Source: Cuniculiplasma divulgatum (GTDB lineage: Archaea; Thermoplasmatota; Thermoplasmata; Thermoplasmatales; Thermoplasmataceae). From it: DNA of 64,000 nt. Numbering within the stretch: the first letter of the stretch is position 1; each line of letters starts with the position of its first letter. The stretch spans positions 1,302,001 to 1,366,000 of the forward strand of contig CP133595.1 of NCBI GenBank assembly GCA_031200235.1, written 5' to 3'. The notes beneath the pieces are model-generated. The model ran no database searches, had not been told where the DNA came from, and was given only the letters and a program-made list of their open reading frames with translations. The translations under genes were made by a program, and so were the position numbers. Positions 8,384-16,933 of the stretch are shown here, piece by piece.

Positions 8384-9978
8384 ACATATCTCCTCCTTTT
8401 CTCAAGGTCACGGAAGCTTTCCATTATTTCCGGGAAGATATCCATGCCATCCCGGTATCTATCAATGAACCGTTTGAAATATGCATCAGAATCCGGGACA
8501 TGTGTTCTCAGTGATTCCATGAACAGGTAAAGATCAACAGCCATGTCTTCGGGTCTGGCGTCAGTTTTTCCAAGGCTTGCATCAAGAATGTAAGGGCTGG
8601 AATCGCTCTTCATTATTATATTGCCTGCAGTGAAATCACCATGTGAAAGTCCTCCAGTGTGCATTTTCGTAGCGGTTTCAGCGATGGACTCCATCGTACT
8701 GATAGCTCCTTCCATCAGGAGCCTCTCCCTGAGAAGTATACCATCCACATACTCATAAACAATAAGGGAGGCAGGAAAGTCAATGTCATATATCATTGGC
8801 ACAGCTATTCCAAGGTCGTTGAGATGTATCATCATGGTAGCTTCGTTTCTCATTCTGCTCAATCTGATCTGCGAATCCAGTTCAGGATTCCTGTAGGTCT
8901 TTGGTATCCTGTGCTTGAATACAGCCTTTCTGCCCATGTAGTCGCCTATTTCTATGAGAGATTCAGCACCCATGTTGGTCCGGTGCAATACCGCTGAAGG
9001 TTTTATCCATGGAGCCTCAACCTGGTCAATCCTGAACCTCTGATCAACCGTGGAATTTTCAAGGGTGGTGGAATAACCGTTGAGAAACATCTGCATCCCT
9101 GCCTGGGCAATCATGGCTCCATTGTCCATGCAGTACTGGCTGTCGGTTAGAAATGCTCTGATTCCAAGATCCCTGGCCAGTTCCTCTATCATCCCCCTCA
9201 GTCGAAGGTTGCGTGCGACGCCTCCGGCCAGAAGGATCTCCTGCTTGTCAGTCTGGTAGAGACCTCTTTCAAGGACCTCCAAAAGCATTGCAAAAGCATG
9301 TTCCTGTATGCTGAACGATACATTCTCAGGAGATTCCCCCTCCTTCAGATAATGTAAGGCCGCAGTGTACATTCCCGAGAATGATGTGTCCATTCCCTTG
9401 ACTGAATATGGAAGTTGGAGAAGCCTTTTACCGTGGAGAGCAAGCCGCTCTATAACAGGCCCTCCCGGAAAGGGATGCCCCATGTCCCTTGCAATCTTGT
9501 CAAGCAGATTGCCAAGCCCTATATCCATGGTTTCACCAAGAACCCTGTATCTTCCATTGACATGGGCAATTATCTGGGTATTTCCACCTGAAACGTACAG
9601 CAGCATGGGGTCTTCCGATCCGGTGAGTTTTCGGCCGATCTCCACGTGACCGAGGGGATGATTCACACCGATGATGGGCTTACCGGATTTTATGGCAAGA
9701 GTTCTTGCAGCAGTTGCTGCAATCCTGAGGCATGGCCCCAGCCCGGGTCCTCTTGAATAGGCAATGAGATCAAGGTCTTTCAGGGAAAGACCGGACATGG
9801 AAAGAGCTTCAGATATTACTTCAGAAACATGCTCAGCATGATGGATGGCAGCCTCTCTCGGATGTATCCCGCCATTGGGATTCTTATAGGTTCTTGAAGA
9901 ATTTGCAAGTATTCCTTTCTGGTCAACAATGCCACAGCTTATTGTGTGGGCAGTTCCTTCTATTCCGAGAACAATCAT
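8380..9978 (-). CDS. kae1-bud32: Kae1-Bud32 fusion, KEOPS tRNA t6A synthesis and kinase
   Basis: A natural fusion of the two core KEOPS subunits, which make N6-threonylcarbamoyladenosine (t6A37) in ANN-decoding tRNAs. The N-terminal ~325 residues are Kae1/TsaD: VLGIEGTAHT, the metal-binding HHAEH, the YVSGGNTQI nucleotide loop and the GGVARN motif. The C-terminal ~200 residues are Bud32: a Lys in the AVFKHRIPK strand, catalytic HGDFTAGNII and the ILDASLG metal-binding segment. ATG 9978 is chosen because Kae1 homologues begin at this Met-Ile-Val-Leu-Gly; 14 further in-frame codons exist upstream. It overlaps rdgB by 4 bases. Confidence 0.96.
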   Translation of the reverse strand: MIVLGIEGTAHTISCGIVDQKGILANSSRTYKNPNGGIHPREAAIHHAEHVSEVISEALSMSGLSLKDLDLIAYSRGPGLGPCLRIAATAARTLAIKSGKPIIGVNHPLGHVEIGRKLTGSEDPMLLYVSGGNTQIIAHVNGRYRVLGETMDIGLGNLLDKIARDMGHPFPGGPVIERLALHGKRLLQLPYSVKGMDTSFSGMYTAALHYLKEGESPENVSFSIQEHAFAMLLEVLERGLYQTDKQEILLAGGVARNLRLRGMIEELARDLGIRAFLTDSQYCMDNGAMIAQAGMQMFLNGYSTTLENSTVDQRFRIDQVEAPWIKPSAVLHRTNMGAESLIEIGDYMGRKAVFKHRIPKTYRNPELDSQIRLSRMRNEATMMIHLNDLGIAVPMIYDIDFPASLIVYEYVDGILLRERLLMEGAISTMESIAETATKMHTGGLSHGDFTAGNIIMKSDSSPYILDASLGKTDARPEDMAVDLYLFMESLRTHVPDSDAYFKRFIDRYRDGMDIFPEIMESFRDLEKRRRYV

Positions 9979-10171
9979 CCTTCTGGCAGGGATTTTCTCA
10001 TGAGTAATTAGGTTTCGCAAAAACTGTGCCTGTCTATCCTGAGAACCGCGGTCATGCCGGAACTTAACCCAAAACTGAGCACCATTTCTATGGTCGCATC
10101 ACCATCTTACTGGAAGGCGTAAACGTCAATACCTCACATCAAGATAGGATACCCTAAAATGTTAAGTTAAC

Positions 10172-10180
10172 TCTTTAAGT
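10172..10180 (+). promoter_or_regulatory. TATA box for the formate dehydrogenase operon
   Basis: CTTTAAGTA lies about 27 bases before ATG 10203, consistent with a leaderless transcript. A second TATA-like ATTTATAC (10193-10200) is too close to the start to drive a full-length mRNA. Confidence 0.5.
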
Positions 10181-10202
10181 ATGGACCCGTGCATTTATAC
10201 CC

Positions 10203-11666
10203 ATGATGCACCTGCAAACCAGATCCAGTGAGGAGATAAGATCGTTTTATACGCTGAATGATGGTCTTCCTCAGAAAGCAGAATGTTCCGGTACTGCATG
10301 CTTTGTGGCCAGCAAATCCATGGGTATCCCGCTTCCCCATAAGGGCAGCGGGCATGAAAGAATTTACTGCCTGGGAAAGTGCTTCAGTGCCCCAGCTTCA
10401 ACAGAGGATTCCGGTGCTCCCAGAATTGCAAATTTCTCAAGGAAATCGGTCCTGGTGGAACCACTCATGAAACATCCTTACGAATCCCTGGATCAATACA
10501 CCAGTGAAAGTGGGATGTCCGGCCTGAAAGTGGCCTTATCAATGGATCAGGATTCAGTGATCAGCGAGGTTGAGAAATCAGGACTGCGTGGCAGAGGCGG
10601 CGCCGGTTTTCCTACAGGGATAAAATGGAGATCAGTGGCAAAGGAGAAGGCCGGAAAAAAGTATGTGGTGATGAACGGGGACGAAGGAGATCCGGGATCC
10701 TATATCGACAGGTTCCTGATGGAGTATAACCCATATGCGCTGATTGAATCAATGATAATCTGCGGCTATGCAGTTGGTGCTTCAGTGGGGTACGCATACA
10801 TCAGGGCTGAGTACCCTGAAGCCATAAGAAAATTTGTCAGTGCTGCAAGGGAAATGGCCTCTGCAGGATTTCTGGGCAGAGATGTGATGGGTTCCGGTTT
10901 CCAATTTGATCTCGAAGTTGTGCAGGGAAAAGGCAGCTACATATGTGGAGAGGAAACCGCCCTTATGAGATCCATAGAGGGCCTGAGGCCGGAAGTTTCC
11001 GTAAGGCCTCCGTATCCCACTGAGAAAGGACTGTTTGGAAACCCTACAGTCATAGATAACGTTGAAACACTGGCAAATATTCCATGGATAATCCGGAATG
11101 GCCACCAGGCATACAGCGAACTGGGATACGGAAAGAGCAGGGGGACGAAGCTTCTTTCCCTCAACTCACTATTTGTTAATCCGGGAATTTACGAGGTGGA
11201 GTTTGGCACTCCACTGGAGACAATATTCTATGAGATCGGCGGAGGAATGAAGCACGGCTCCATCAAGGGAGTAATGGTTGGCGGTCCTCTGTCCGGAATA
11301 ATGGTTCCGGATGAGTTCAAGACAAGACTTGACTATGAGGAGATAAGGAAGGCTGGGGCTTCCCTGGGACATGGCGGAATAATCGCTTTCGATGAAGCCA
11401 CAGGAATAGGCGATCTCCTTGAACATGTGGCCACATTTGCCGCAGATGAATCATGCGGAAAATGCACGCCCTGCCGTCTTGGGACTGCTGAATTGAGCCG
11501 GATGTTCCGAAAAGATTCCGGCAGCAGTCTTGATTACGCAAGGTTCGAGAGAGATGTGGAATCACTTGCGACCGGAAGCCTGTGTGGCCTTGGGACCGGA
11601 ATGGCAGAATTTGCAAGAAGTGCCAAGATAAAGTTCAGTTATGAGGTGAAATCATGTTTCATGTAA
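10203..11666 (+). CDS. NuoE/NuoF-like NAD-binding subunit of formate dehydrogenase
   Basis: The protein passes electrons between NAD(H) through FMN and iron-sulfur clusters, as in the beta subunit of soluble NAD-dependent formate dehydrogenases. Residues 25-65 form a shortened NuoE-type [2Fe-2S] motif (Cys28, Cys33, Cys56, Cys60). Residues ~90-390 are NuoF: GLRGRGGAGFPTGIKW binds NADH/FMN, and NGDEGDPGSY follows. The [4Fe-4S] site is SCGKCTPCRLGT (Cys418, 421, 424) with a fourth ligand near Cys461. Its stop overlaps the FdhA-like start by 13 bases, so the two are clearly one operon. A full thioredoxin-like NuoE domain is missing. Confidence 0.9.
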   Translation: MMHLQTRSSEEIRSFYTLNDGLPQKAECSGTACFVASKSMGIPLPHKGSGHERIYCLGKCFSAPASTEDSGAPRIANFSRKSVLVEPLMKHPYESLDQYTSESGMSGLKVALSMDQDSVISEVEKSGLRGRGGAGFPTGIKWRSVAKEKAGKKYVVMNGDEGDPGSYIDRFLMEYNPYALIESMIICGYAVGASVGYAYIRAEYPEAIRKFVSAAREMASAGFLGRDVMGSGFQFDLEVVQGKGSYICGEETALMRSIEGLRPEVSVRPPYPTEKGLFGNPTVIDNVETLANIPWIIRNGHQAYSELGYGKSRGTKLLSLNSLFVNPGIYEVEFGTPLETIFYEIGGGMKHGSIKGVMVGGPLSGIMVPDEFKTRLDYEEIRKAGASLGHGGIIAFDEATGIGDLLEHVATFAADESCGKCTPCRLGTAELSRMFRKDSGSSLDYARFERDVESLATGSLCGLGTGMAEFARSAKIKFSYEVKSCFM

Positions 11667-14323
11667 AGATTGATGGGAAGGATCTTGAATTCGAGAAACC
11701 ACTGTCAATACTGGAGGCCGCCAGAACAGCGGGAATTGAGATACCCTCACTTTGTTATGATCAGAGGCTGGAAGCATACGGTGGCTGCAGGCTCTGCCTG
11801 GTTCAGGTGGAGGGCCACGGGCGGCCTGATGCTTCTTGCACCACAACCATAACTGATGGCATGAAGATCAGCACTTCCACAGAATCCATAAGGGAGACAC
11901 GCAGGAATCTCCTTGAAATGATGGTTCAGGAAAAAGGCATGGATACCGGTGGGCTGGACACCAGGAAGGATTTCTACAGGTACCTTGTGGATTACGGTGT
12001 TGTGCGTGACGATTCCAGAGCAGATATGACCCCAGCACGGGATTCAACTGGGCACCCATTCATATCAGTGGACATGACAAAGTGCATTGACTGCTACCGG
12101 TGCGTGAGAATCTGCGATGAGGTTCAGGGGCAGTTTGTATGGCGCAAGTGGAACAGGGGGCACCAGGTCGAAATCCGCCCCGATGTGGGCAACAGCCTTC
12201 TGGAAAGCTCCTGTGTCAGCTGTGGAGCCTGTTCTGACACATGCCCTACAGGAGCAATTGAGGACGTGTCGGTCATAATGCATGGATACCCGGAAAAATA
12301 TACACGGAGCGTCTGCCCCTACTGTGGGACAGGCTGCGAGATCAGCATAGGCACACGGGATGACAGGATTGTGGAAATCCTGCCTGTCCTTGACTCCCCT
12401 GTGAGCAAGGGGCATCTCTGCGTTAAGGGCAGGTACTCATTTGGATTCGTGGATTCACCAGACAGGGTAACCGACCCCATGATCAGGAGGAACGGCATCT
12501 GGCAGAAAGCCACATGGGATGAGGCTCTGGAGCTGGTTGCGTCTGAATTCTCACGAATACTGAAGGAATCAGGTCCTGACAGCATAGGAATCCTGGGGTC
12601 ATCAAGAGCAACAAACGAGGAGAACTACCTGACCCAGAAATTCGCCAGGACAGTCATAGGAACAAACAACGTTGATGGATGTGCACGGGTCTGCCATGCT
12701 CCCACCGCAGGCGGAATGGGAGCACTTCTGGGTACGGGCGCTGCTACCAACTCTTTCGATGACATCGAGATGGCCAGCACATTCCTCATAGTTGGCGCCA
12801 ATCCCACTGAAAACCATCCAATAGTGGGAGCCAGGATTAAGCAGCAGGTTCTCTCAGGCTCAAAACTCATAGTTATAGATCCAAGAAAGACCGAACTTGC
12901 ATCAATGGCCGACTATCACCTGCAGATCAGGCCAGGCACTGACATACCGCTGATCAATGCCATGGCAAACGCCATAGTGGAGGCGAAAGCAATGGATCAG
13001 GATTTTCTGAACCATCGTGTTTCTGGCTCTGAGGATTATCTGGCAGAAATATCCAGATGGACACCGGAGAAGGCTGCCGAGGTCTGTGGCGTGGATGCTC
13101 ACACCATAAGGGAAGCAGCATTGCTGTATGCAACTGGCGGACCTGCCATGATGTTCCACGGTCTCGGAATCACCGAGCATGTTCAGGGAACAGAGGGAGT
13201 GATGTCGCTGGTTGATCTGGCACTCCTGACAGGAAACATTGGAAAAAGGGGATCGGGCGTGAATCCCCTGAGAGGGCAGAACAATGTCCAGGGCTCCGCC
13301 CACATGGGCGTGGAACCGTCAAAGCTTACGGGATACGTAACGCTGGATGCCGGGAGGGAAAAATTCCAGGAAGTATGGGGAGCGGAAATTCCAACCACCA
13401 GAGGTAAGGATGAAATGGAACTCATTGACGCTTCACTTGCAGGAACAGTGAAATCGCTGTGGGTCATAGGCTGGGATGTGTACATGACAAATCCCGACAT
13501 GAACACCACAGCAAGGGCGTTCTCAAACCTGGAGTTCGTGGTGATCCAGGATCTGTTCATGAATGAGACAGCCAGGAAATTCGGCAATGTGTTTCTGCCT
13601 GCTGTTTCATCCTACGAAAAGGACGGTACATTCATGAATTCAGAAAGAAGGGTGCAGCGCGTCAGGAAGGCATTGAATCCCAGGGGTAACTCCAGAGCTG
13701 ACTGGGAAATCATAAGGGATCTGGCTGGAAGAATGGGAAAGGGAAGACTGTTTGATTACGGAACTCCAGAGGATATCTGGAACGAAATCCGCAAAGTATG
13801 GGATGCCGGCAGCGGAATATCCTATCCCCGGATGGAGAGTGGTGGAATCCAGTGGCCGTGCTACAGTGAAGATTCCCCGGGAACACAGGTGCTCCATGTG
13901 GATGCTTTCTCACTTGGCAGAACCACCAGGATAAGGCCCATAAGCTATCGTCCCACGCCGGAGAAGGTCTCACAGGATTATCCTATTCTCCTGAGCACTG
14001 GCAGATCACTGTTCCAGTTCAACGCGGCAACAATGACGGGCAGGTCCGGAAATGATCGTCTGAGGGATGCAGATATCATCCAGATATCGCCAGCAGATGC
14101 GAAAAAGCTGGCAATTTCCCAGGGAGAGGAGGTTCAGGTTGTGAGCGCATACGGTAGTTCCAGGATAAGGGCATCAATCGATGAGGGTATTGTGCCCGGG
14201 ACAGCATTTGCCACATTCAACAGGCCGGAGACAGAGCTGAACCGCATAACCGGGGACCAGAGAGACAATCTTCAGCATACTCCTGAATACAAGGTGACTG
14301 CGGTGAGAATTGATAAAATCTGA
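11654..14323 (+). CDS. fdhA: Formate dehydrogenase alpha subunit, NuoG-like N-terminus
   Basis: Molybdenum/tungsten bis-pterin oxidoreductase of the FdhA type. Domains in order: a [2Fe-2S] ferredoxin domain (residues 1-80; CYD, GGCRLC, SC), a His-free NuoG-like linker, two [4Fe-4S] clusters (CIDCYRCVRICD and CVSCGACSDTC, ~135-200), then the catalytic domain with its own cluster (CPYCGTGC...LCVKG) and pterin-binding regions. The metal ligand is Cys347 in RVCHAP, a cysteine and not selenocysteine. The C-terminal ~110 residues are the molybdopterin-dinucleotide-binding domain. The arrangement matches soluble NAD-dependent formate dehydrogenase; related oxidoreductases cannot be fully excluded. 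No formate transporter or FdhD lies nearby. Confidence 0.9.
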   Translation: MFHVKIDGKDLEFEKPLSILEAARTAGIEIPSLCYDQRLEAYGGCRLCLVQVEGHGRPDASCTTTITDGMKISTSTESIRETRRNLLEMMVQEKGMDTGGLDTRKDFYRYLVDYGVVRDDSRADMTPARDSTGHPFISVDMTKCIDCYRCVRICDEVQGQFVWRKWNRGHQVEIRPDVGNSLLESSCVSCGACSDTCPTGAIEDVSVIMHGYPEKYTRSVCPYCGTGCEISIGTRDDRIVEILPVLDSPVSKGHLCVKGRYSFGFVDSPDRVTDPMIRRNGIWQKATWDEALELVASEFSRILKESGPDSIGILGSSRATNEENYLTQKFARTVIGTNNVDGCARVCHAPTAGGMGALLGTGAATNSFDDIEMASTFLIVGANPTENHPIVGARIKQQVLSGSKLIVIDPRKTELASMADYHLQIRPGTDIPLINAMANAIVEAKAMDQDFLNHRVSGSEDYLAEISRWTPEKAAEVCGVDAHTIREAALLYATGGPAMMFHGLGITEHVQGTEGVMSLVDLALLTGNIGKRGSGVNPLRGQNNVQGSAHMGVEPSKLTGYVTLDAGREKFQEVWGAEIPTTRGKDEMELIDASLAGTVKSLWVIGWDVYMTNPDMNTTARAFSNLEFVVIQDLFMNETARKFGNVFLPAVSSYEKDGTFMNSERRVQRVRKALNPRGNSRADWEIIRDLAGRMGKGRLFDYGTPEDIWNEIRKVWDAGSGISYPRMESGGIQWPCYSEDSPGTQVLHVDAFSLGRTTRIRPISYRPTPEKVSQDYPILLSTGRSLFQFNAATMTGRSGNDRLRDADIIQISPADAKKLAISQGEEVQVVSAYGSSRIRASIDEGIVPGTAFATFNRPETELNRITGDQRDNLQHTPEYKVTAVRIDKI

Positions 14324-14409
14324 CCCCGCAGCCGTTATGAACCGCGGTCTGTAAATAAGGGGCCAGTGAATCTGCCGGTTGCCCATGTGCCATGCTCAGC
14401 ACCAGCAAA

Positions 14410-14436
14410 GGCACCGTATCTGGTAATGTTGGTGCC
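14410..14436. other. Hairpin between fdhA and the S6e gene
   Basis: GGCACC and GGTGCC can pair as a 6-base stem around a 15-base loop. It lies just upstream of the S6e TATA box and downstream of fdhA; it could help 3' end formation of the formate dehydrogenase mRNA, but no long U tract follows directly. Confidence 0.3.
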
Positions 14437-14444
14437 CCAAAGAT

Positions 14445-14513
14445 ATTATAAATGAGTTTATCATAAAGTAGAACCTTAAAGGACCTAAAGGTCTTCAAGA
14501 ATTCATAAGGGGT
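14445..14513 (+). promoter_or_regulatory. Promoter, operator-like repeats and ribosome-binding site of S6e
   Basis: TATA-like ATTATAAATG at 14445-14454 places transcription start near 14475. Exactly there sit two adjacent near-identical palindromic units, ACCTTAAAGG (14473-14482) and ACCTAAAGGT (14483-14492). AAGGGGT at 14507-14513 is the Shine-Dalgarno sequence for ATG 14519. Confidence 0.5.
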
Positions 14514-14518
14514 AATAT

Positions 14519-14902
14519 ATGGCAAATTCAGTTGCAATAATAGCTGACTCAAAAAACGGAAAGACGTACAAGAGGGAAGTAAGTCCAGAGAACCTGAACT
14601 CGCTTACCGGCAGGAAGATTGGCGACGAGGTGGACGGTGTCTTTTTCGAGCTGCCCGGGTATAAGCTTAAAATCACAGGCGGCAGCACAAACGATGGTTT
14701 TCCCATGAAGCAGGATCTTCAGATCAGCGGTAAGAAAAAGATCCTCAGGACATACAGCCAGGGAAAGAGATCCAAGATCGGATACAGAAAGAGAGTTACC
14801 TACAGGGGAGCAATAATCGGGCCTGATGTTGCCCAGCTCAACCTGAAGGTTGTCCAGTACGGACCAAACCCTCTGGAACCGGAAACAGAGAAGAAGGAGT
14901 AA
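14519..14902 (+). CDS. rps6e: 30S ribosomal protein S6e
   Basis: Small-subunit ribosomal protein found in archaea and eukaryotes. The 127-residue sequence has the typical N-terminal VAIIADSKNGKTYKREV and the central TGGSTNDGFPMKQDL segment that defines S6e, followed by the basic RKRVTYRG. A clear Shine-Dalgarno precedes the ATG. The aIF2-gamma gene starts 1 base after its stop, a conserved archaeal pairing. Confidence 0.97.
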   Translation: MANSVAIIADSKNGKTYKREVSPENLNSLTGRKIGDEVDGVFFELPGYKLKITGGSTNDGFPMKQDLQISGKKKILRTYSQGKRSKIGYRKRVTYRGAIIGPDVAQLNLKVVQYGPNPLEPETEKKE

Positions 14903-14903
14903 G

Positions 14904-16133
14904 ATGGAAAAGCTTCCACAGCCATCTGTCAATATTGGCATGGTGGGCCACGTAGATCACGGAAAGAGCACTCTTACAAAGGCACTCACCGGCACAAAAA
15001 CTGACATTCATTCTGAGGAGATAAAGAGAGGAATATCAATAAAGCTGGGTTACGCCGAGACGCCTGTTTATTCCTGCACAGACCAGAATGGTGAGATTTT
15101 CTATTCAAGGGAAGAATCATGCCCTGATGCTAAGCTCGTGAAGGTCATTTCCTTTGTGGACGCTCCTGGACATGAAACTCTCATGGCAACAATGCTGTCG
15201 GGATCATCCATAATGAACGGCGCACTCCTTGTTATTGCAGCCAATGAGAAATGTCCGCAGCCCCAGACCAGGGAACACCTGATCGCCCTTGAGATCATGG
15301 GGATTAAAAACATCATTGTTGTTCAGAACAAGATTGACCTTGTAACAAGGGAAAGGGCGGAGGAAAGCTACAGGGAAATCAAGCAGTTTCTGAAGGGCAG
15401 CCTGGCTGAGAATTCCCCGGTGATTCCAGTTAGTGCATACCATAACTCAAACATAGATGTGCTGCTAAAGGCAATCATTGATTACATCCCGGACCCGAAG
15501 TTTTCCGAGAAGGATGCTCCAAGGATGTATGTTGCAAGGTCTTTTGACGTGAACAAGCCAGGTACTCCGCCGCAGAAACTCAAGGGAGGAGTGCTGGGTG
15601 GATCACTTGTTCAGGGAATGCTATCAGTGGGGGACGAGATCGAAATAGTCCCCGGCCTTCAGGTGAGCCGTGGTGGAAAGCAATCGTGGGAGAATGTAAT
15701 TACAACCATAACGACCCTTATGGCAGGAAAGAACAGCTACGAATCCATAAGGCCGGGAGGGCTGGCCGCTGTAGGAACAGAACTTGATCCGTACCTTACC
15801 AAGGGAGATTCATTCACAGGCAGGGTTGTGGGTAAGAAGGGAAATGTTCCTCCAACAGTATTCGGCATGCTTGTTGATTCCAATCTCCTGAAGCGTGTTG
15901 TAGGCTTCCAGGAAGAGCAGAAGGTTGATCCCATAAGGTCAAAGGAGAACCTCATGCTTACAGTTGGTACAGCTAACACGGTTGGGGTTGTCACGACGGC
16001 AAAAGATTCAAAAATTGAGATCGCACTGAAATATCCTGTTGCCGCCTACGAAGGGGAACGCATAGCAATCGGAAGGCGCATAAGCAACAGATGGCGCCTC
16101 ATCGGCTATGGAAACATTGTATCACTGAGCTGA
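14904..16133 (+). CDS. eif2g: Translation initiation factor aIF2 subunit gamma
   Basis: GTPase subunit of aIF2, which carries initiator Met-tRNA to the small subunit. The 409-residue protein has the G1 loop GHVDHGKST, the switch II DAPGHE, NKID and a SAYH segment, then the two EF-Tu-like beta-barrel domains. The zinc-knuckle region after switch I is reduced: only two cysteines (YSCTD and ESCPD) remain of the four usually seen. ATG 14904 matches homologue length; earlier in-frame codons run into S6e. Its 3' end overlaps the convergent glycosylase gene by 12 bases. Confidence 0.95.
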   Translation: MEKLPQPSVNIGMVGHVDHGKSTLTKALTGTKTDIHSEEIKRGISIKLGYAETPVYSCTDQNGEIFYSREESCPDAKLVKVISFVDAPGHETLMATMLSGSSIMNGALLVIAANEKCPQPQTREHLIALEIMGIKNIIVVQNKIDLVTRERAEESYREIKQFLKGSLAENSPVIPVSAYHNSNIDVLLKAIIDYIPDPKFSEKDAPRMYVARSFDVNKPGTPPQKLKGGVLGGSLVQGMLSVGDEIEIVPGLQVSRGGKQSWENVITTITTLMAGKNSYESIRPGGLAAVGTELDPYLTKGDSFTGRVVGKKGNVPPTVFGMLVDSNLLKRVVGFQEEQKVDPIRSKENLMLTVGTANTVGVVTTAKDSKIEIALKYPVAAYEGERIAIGRRISNRWRLIGYGNIVSLS

Positions 16134-16787
16134 TTGATCTGCATTGCTGACCGCATAGGCACACACTTTATTTACCGGGCAATCTCTGCAAAGCGGCCTG
16201 GTGCGGCAGTAATCCTTGCCAAGATATACAATCATTCCATGGAAATTCTTCAGGGCCTCCGTATCGCCGTCCAGGAAAAGGTGAACCGCTGACTTTATGC
16301 TTTTCAGATCCGGCCTGTCCATGATGCCCGTCCTCTGGAAAATCCTGGTGGTATATTTGTCCACCACAAAAACCGGTTTGCCGAGGGCATACAGAAGAAT
16401 GGAATCAAGGGTCTCCTGCCCGACTCCCTTGATGTTCTTCAGGAAATTTGATGTTTCATCATATGCCTCCATTGCCATTGCTTCCACCGATCCATATTTT
16501 CGGAGAATTGCACATGCCAGATCCTTCAGCCTTGCAGCCTTCTGGCGGTAGAATCCTGAGCTTCTCACGGCAACTTCCAGATCTTCAGTTGACATTGAAC
16601 ATATCCGCTTCAGGCTTACAGGCCCACCTTCCTTCAGTGACTGTATTGCTTTCTCCACATTGGTCCACGAGGTGTTCTGGGTTAGTATTGTTCCAACTAT
16701 CACCTCATCAGGAGAATCTGCCGGCCACCATCCCGTTGTACCGTACCTGGCGTAAAGAATTTTATACAGATTCTCTGCAGTAACCAT
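16122..16787 (-). CDS. Endonuclease III / MagIII-like DNA glycosylase
   Basis: A helix-hairpin-helix base-excision glycosylase of about 221 residues. The HhH motif reads KGVGQETLDS and is followed by FVVDKYTTR with the catalytic Asp. The Lys that gives endonuclease III its lyase activity (GVGRKT) is replaced by Gln-Glu, as in monofunctional 3-methyladenine glycosylases of the MagIII group. Four cysteines (C-x5-C-x2-C-x5-C) near the C-terminus would hold a [4Fe-4S] cluster with slightly shorter spacing than Nth. The start is taken at ATG 16787, where similarity begins; an in-frame extension of 18 codons is hydrophobic and unlikely. Substrate is inferred. Confidence 0.85.
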   Translation of the reverse strand: MVTAENLYKILYARYGTTGWWPADSPDEVIVGTILTQNTSWTNVEKAIQSLKEGGPVSLKRICSMSTEDLEVAVRSSGFYRQKAARLKDLACAILRKYGSVEAMAMEAYDETSNFLKNIKGVGQETLDSILLYALGKPVFVVDKYTTRIFQRTGIMDRPDLKSIKSAVHLFLDGDTEALKNFHGMIVYLGKDYCRTRPLCRDCPVNKVCAYAVSNADQSAQ

Positions 16788-16905
16788 GGCATGGCAGAAA
16801 ACTAACAGAAATATTACTGTTGGGTATGGCAGTGTATCCAAGTGTGACGAAAACCGACATTGTGTGCAGAAAAATGTATATGGATCATTTGATATTGGAA
16901 AAGCA

Positions 16906-16913
16906 TTATTAAT
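16906..16913 (+). promoter_or_regulatory. TATA box of the fixCX-etfBA operon
   Basis: TTATTAAT is centred about 25 bases before ATG 16934, indicating a leaderless mRNA for FixC. Confidence 0.55.
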
Positions 16914-16933
16914 CGATCTTCAATTCTGGATCA

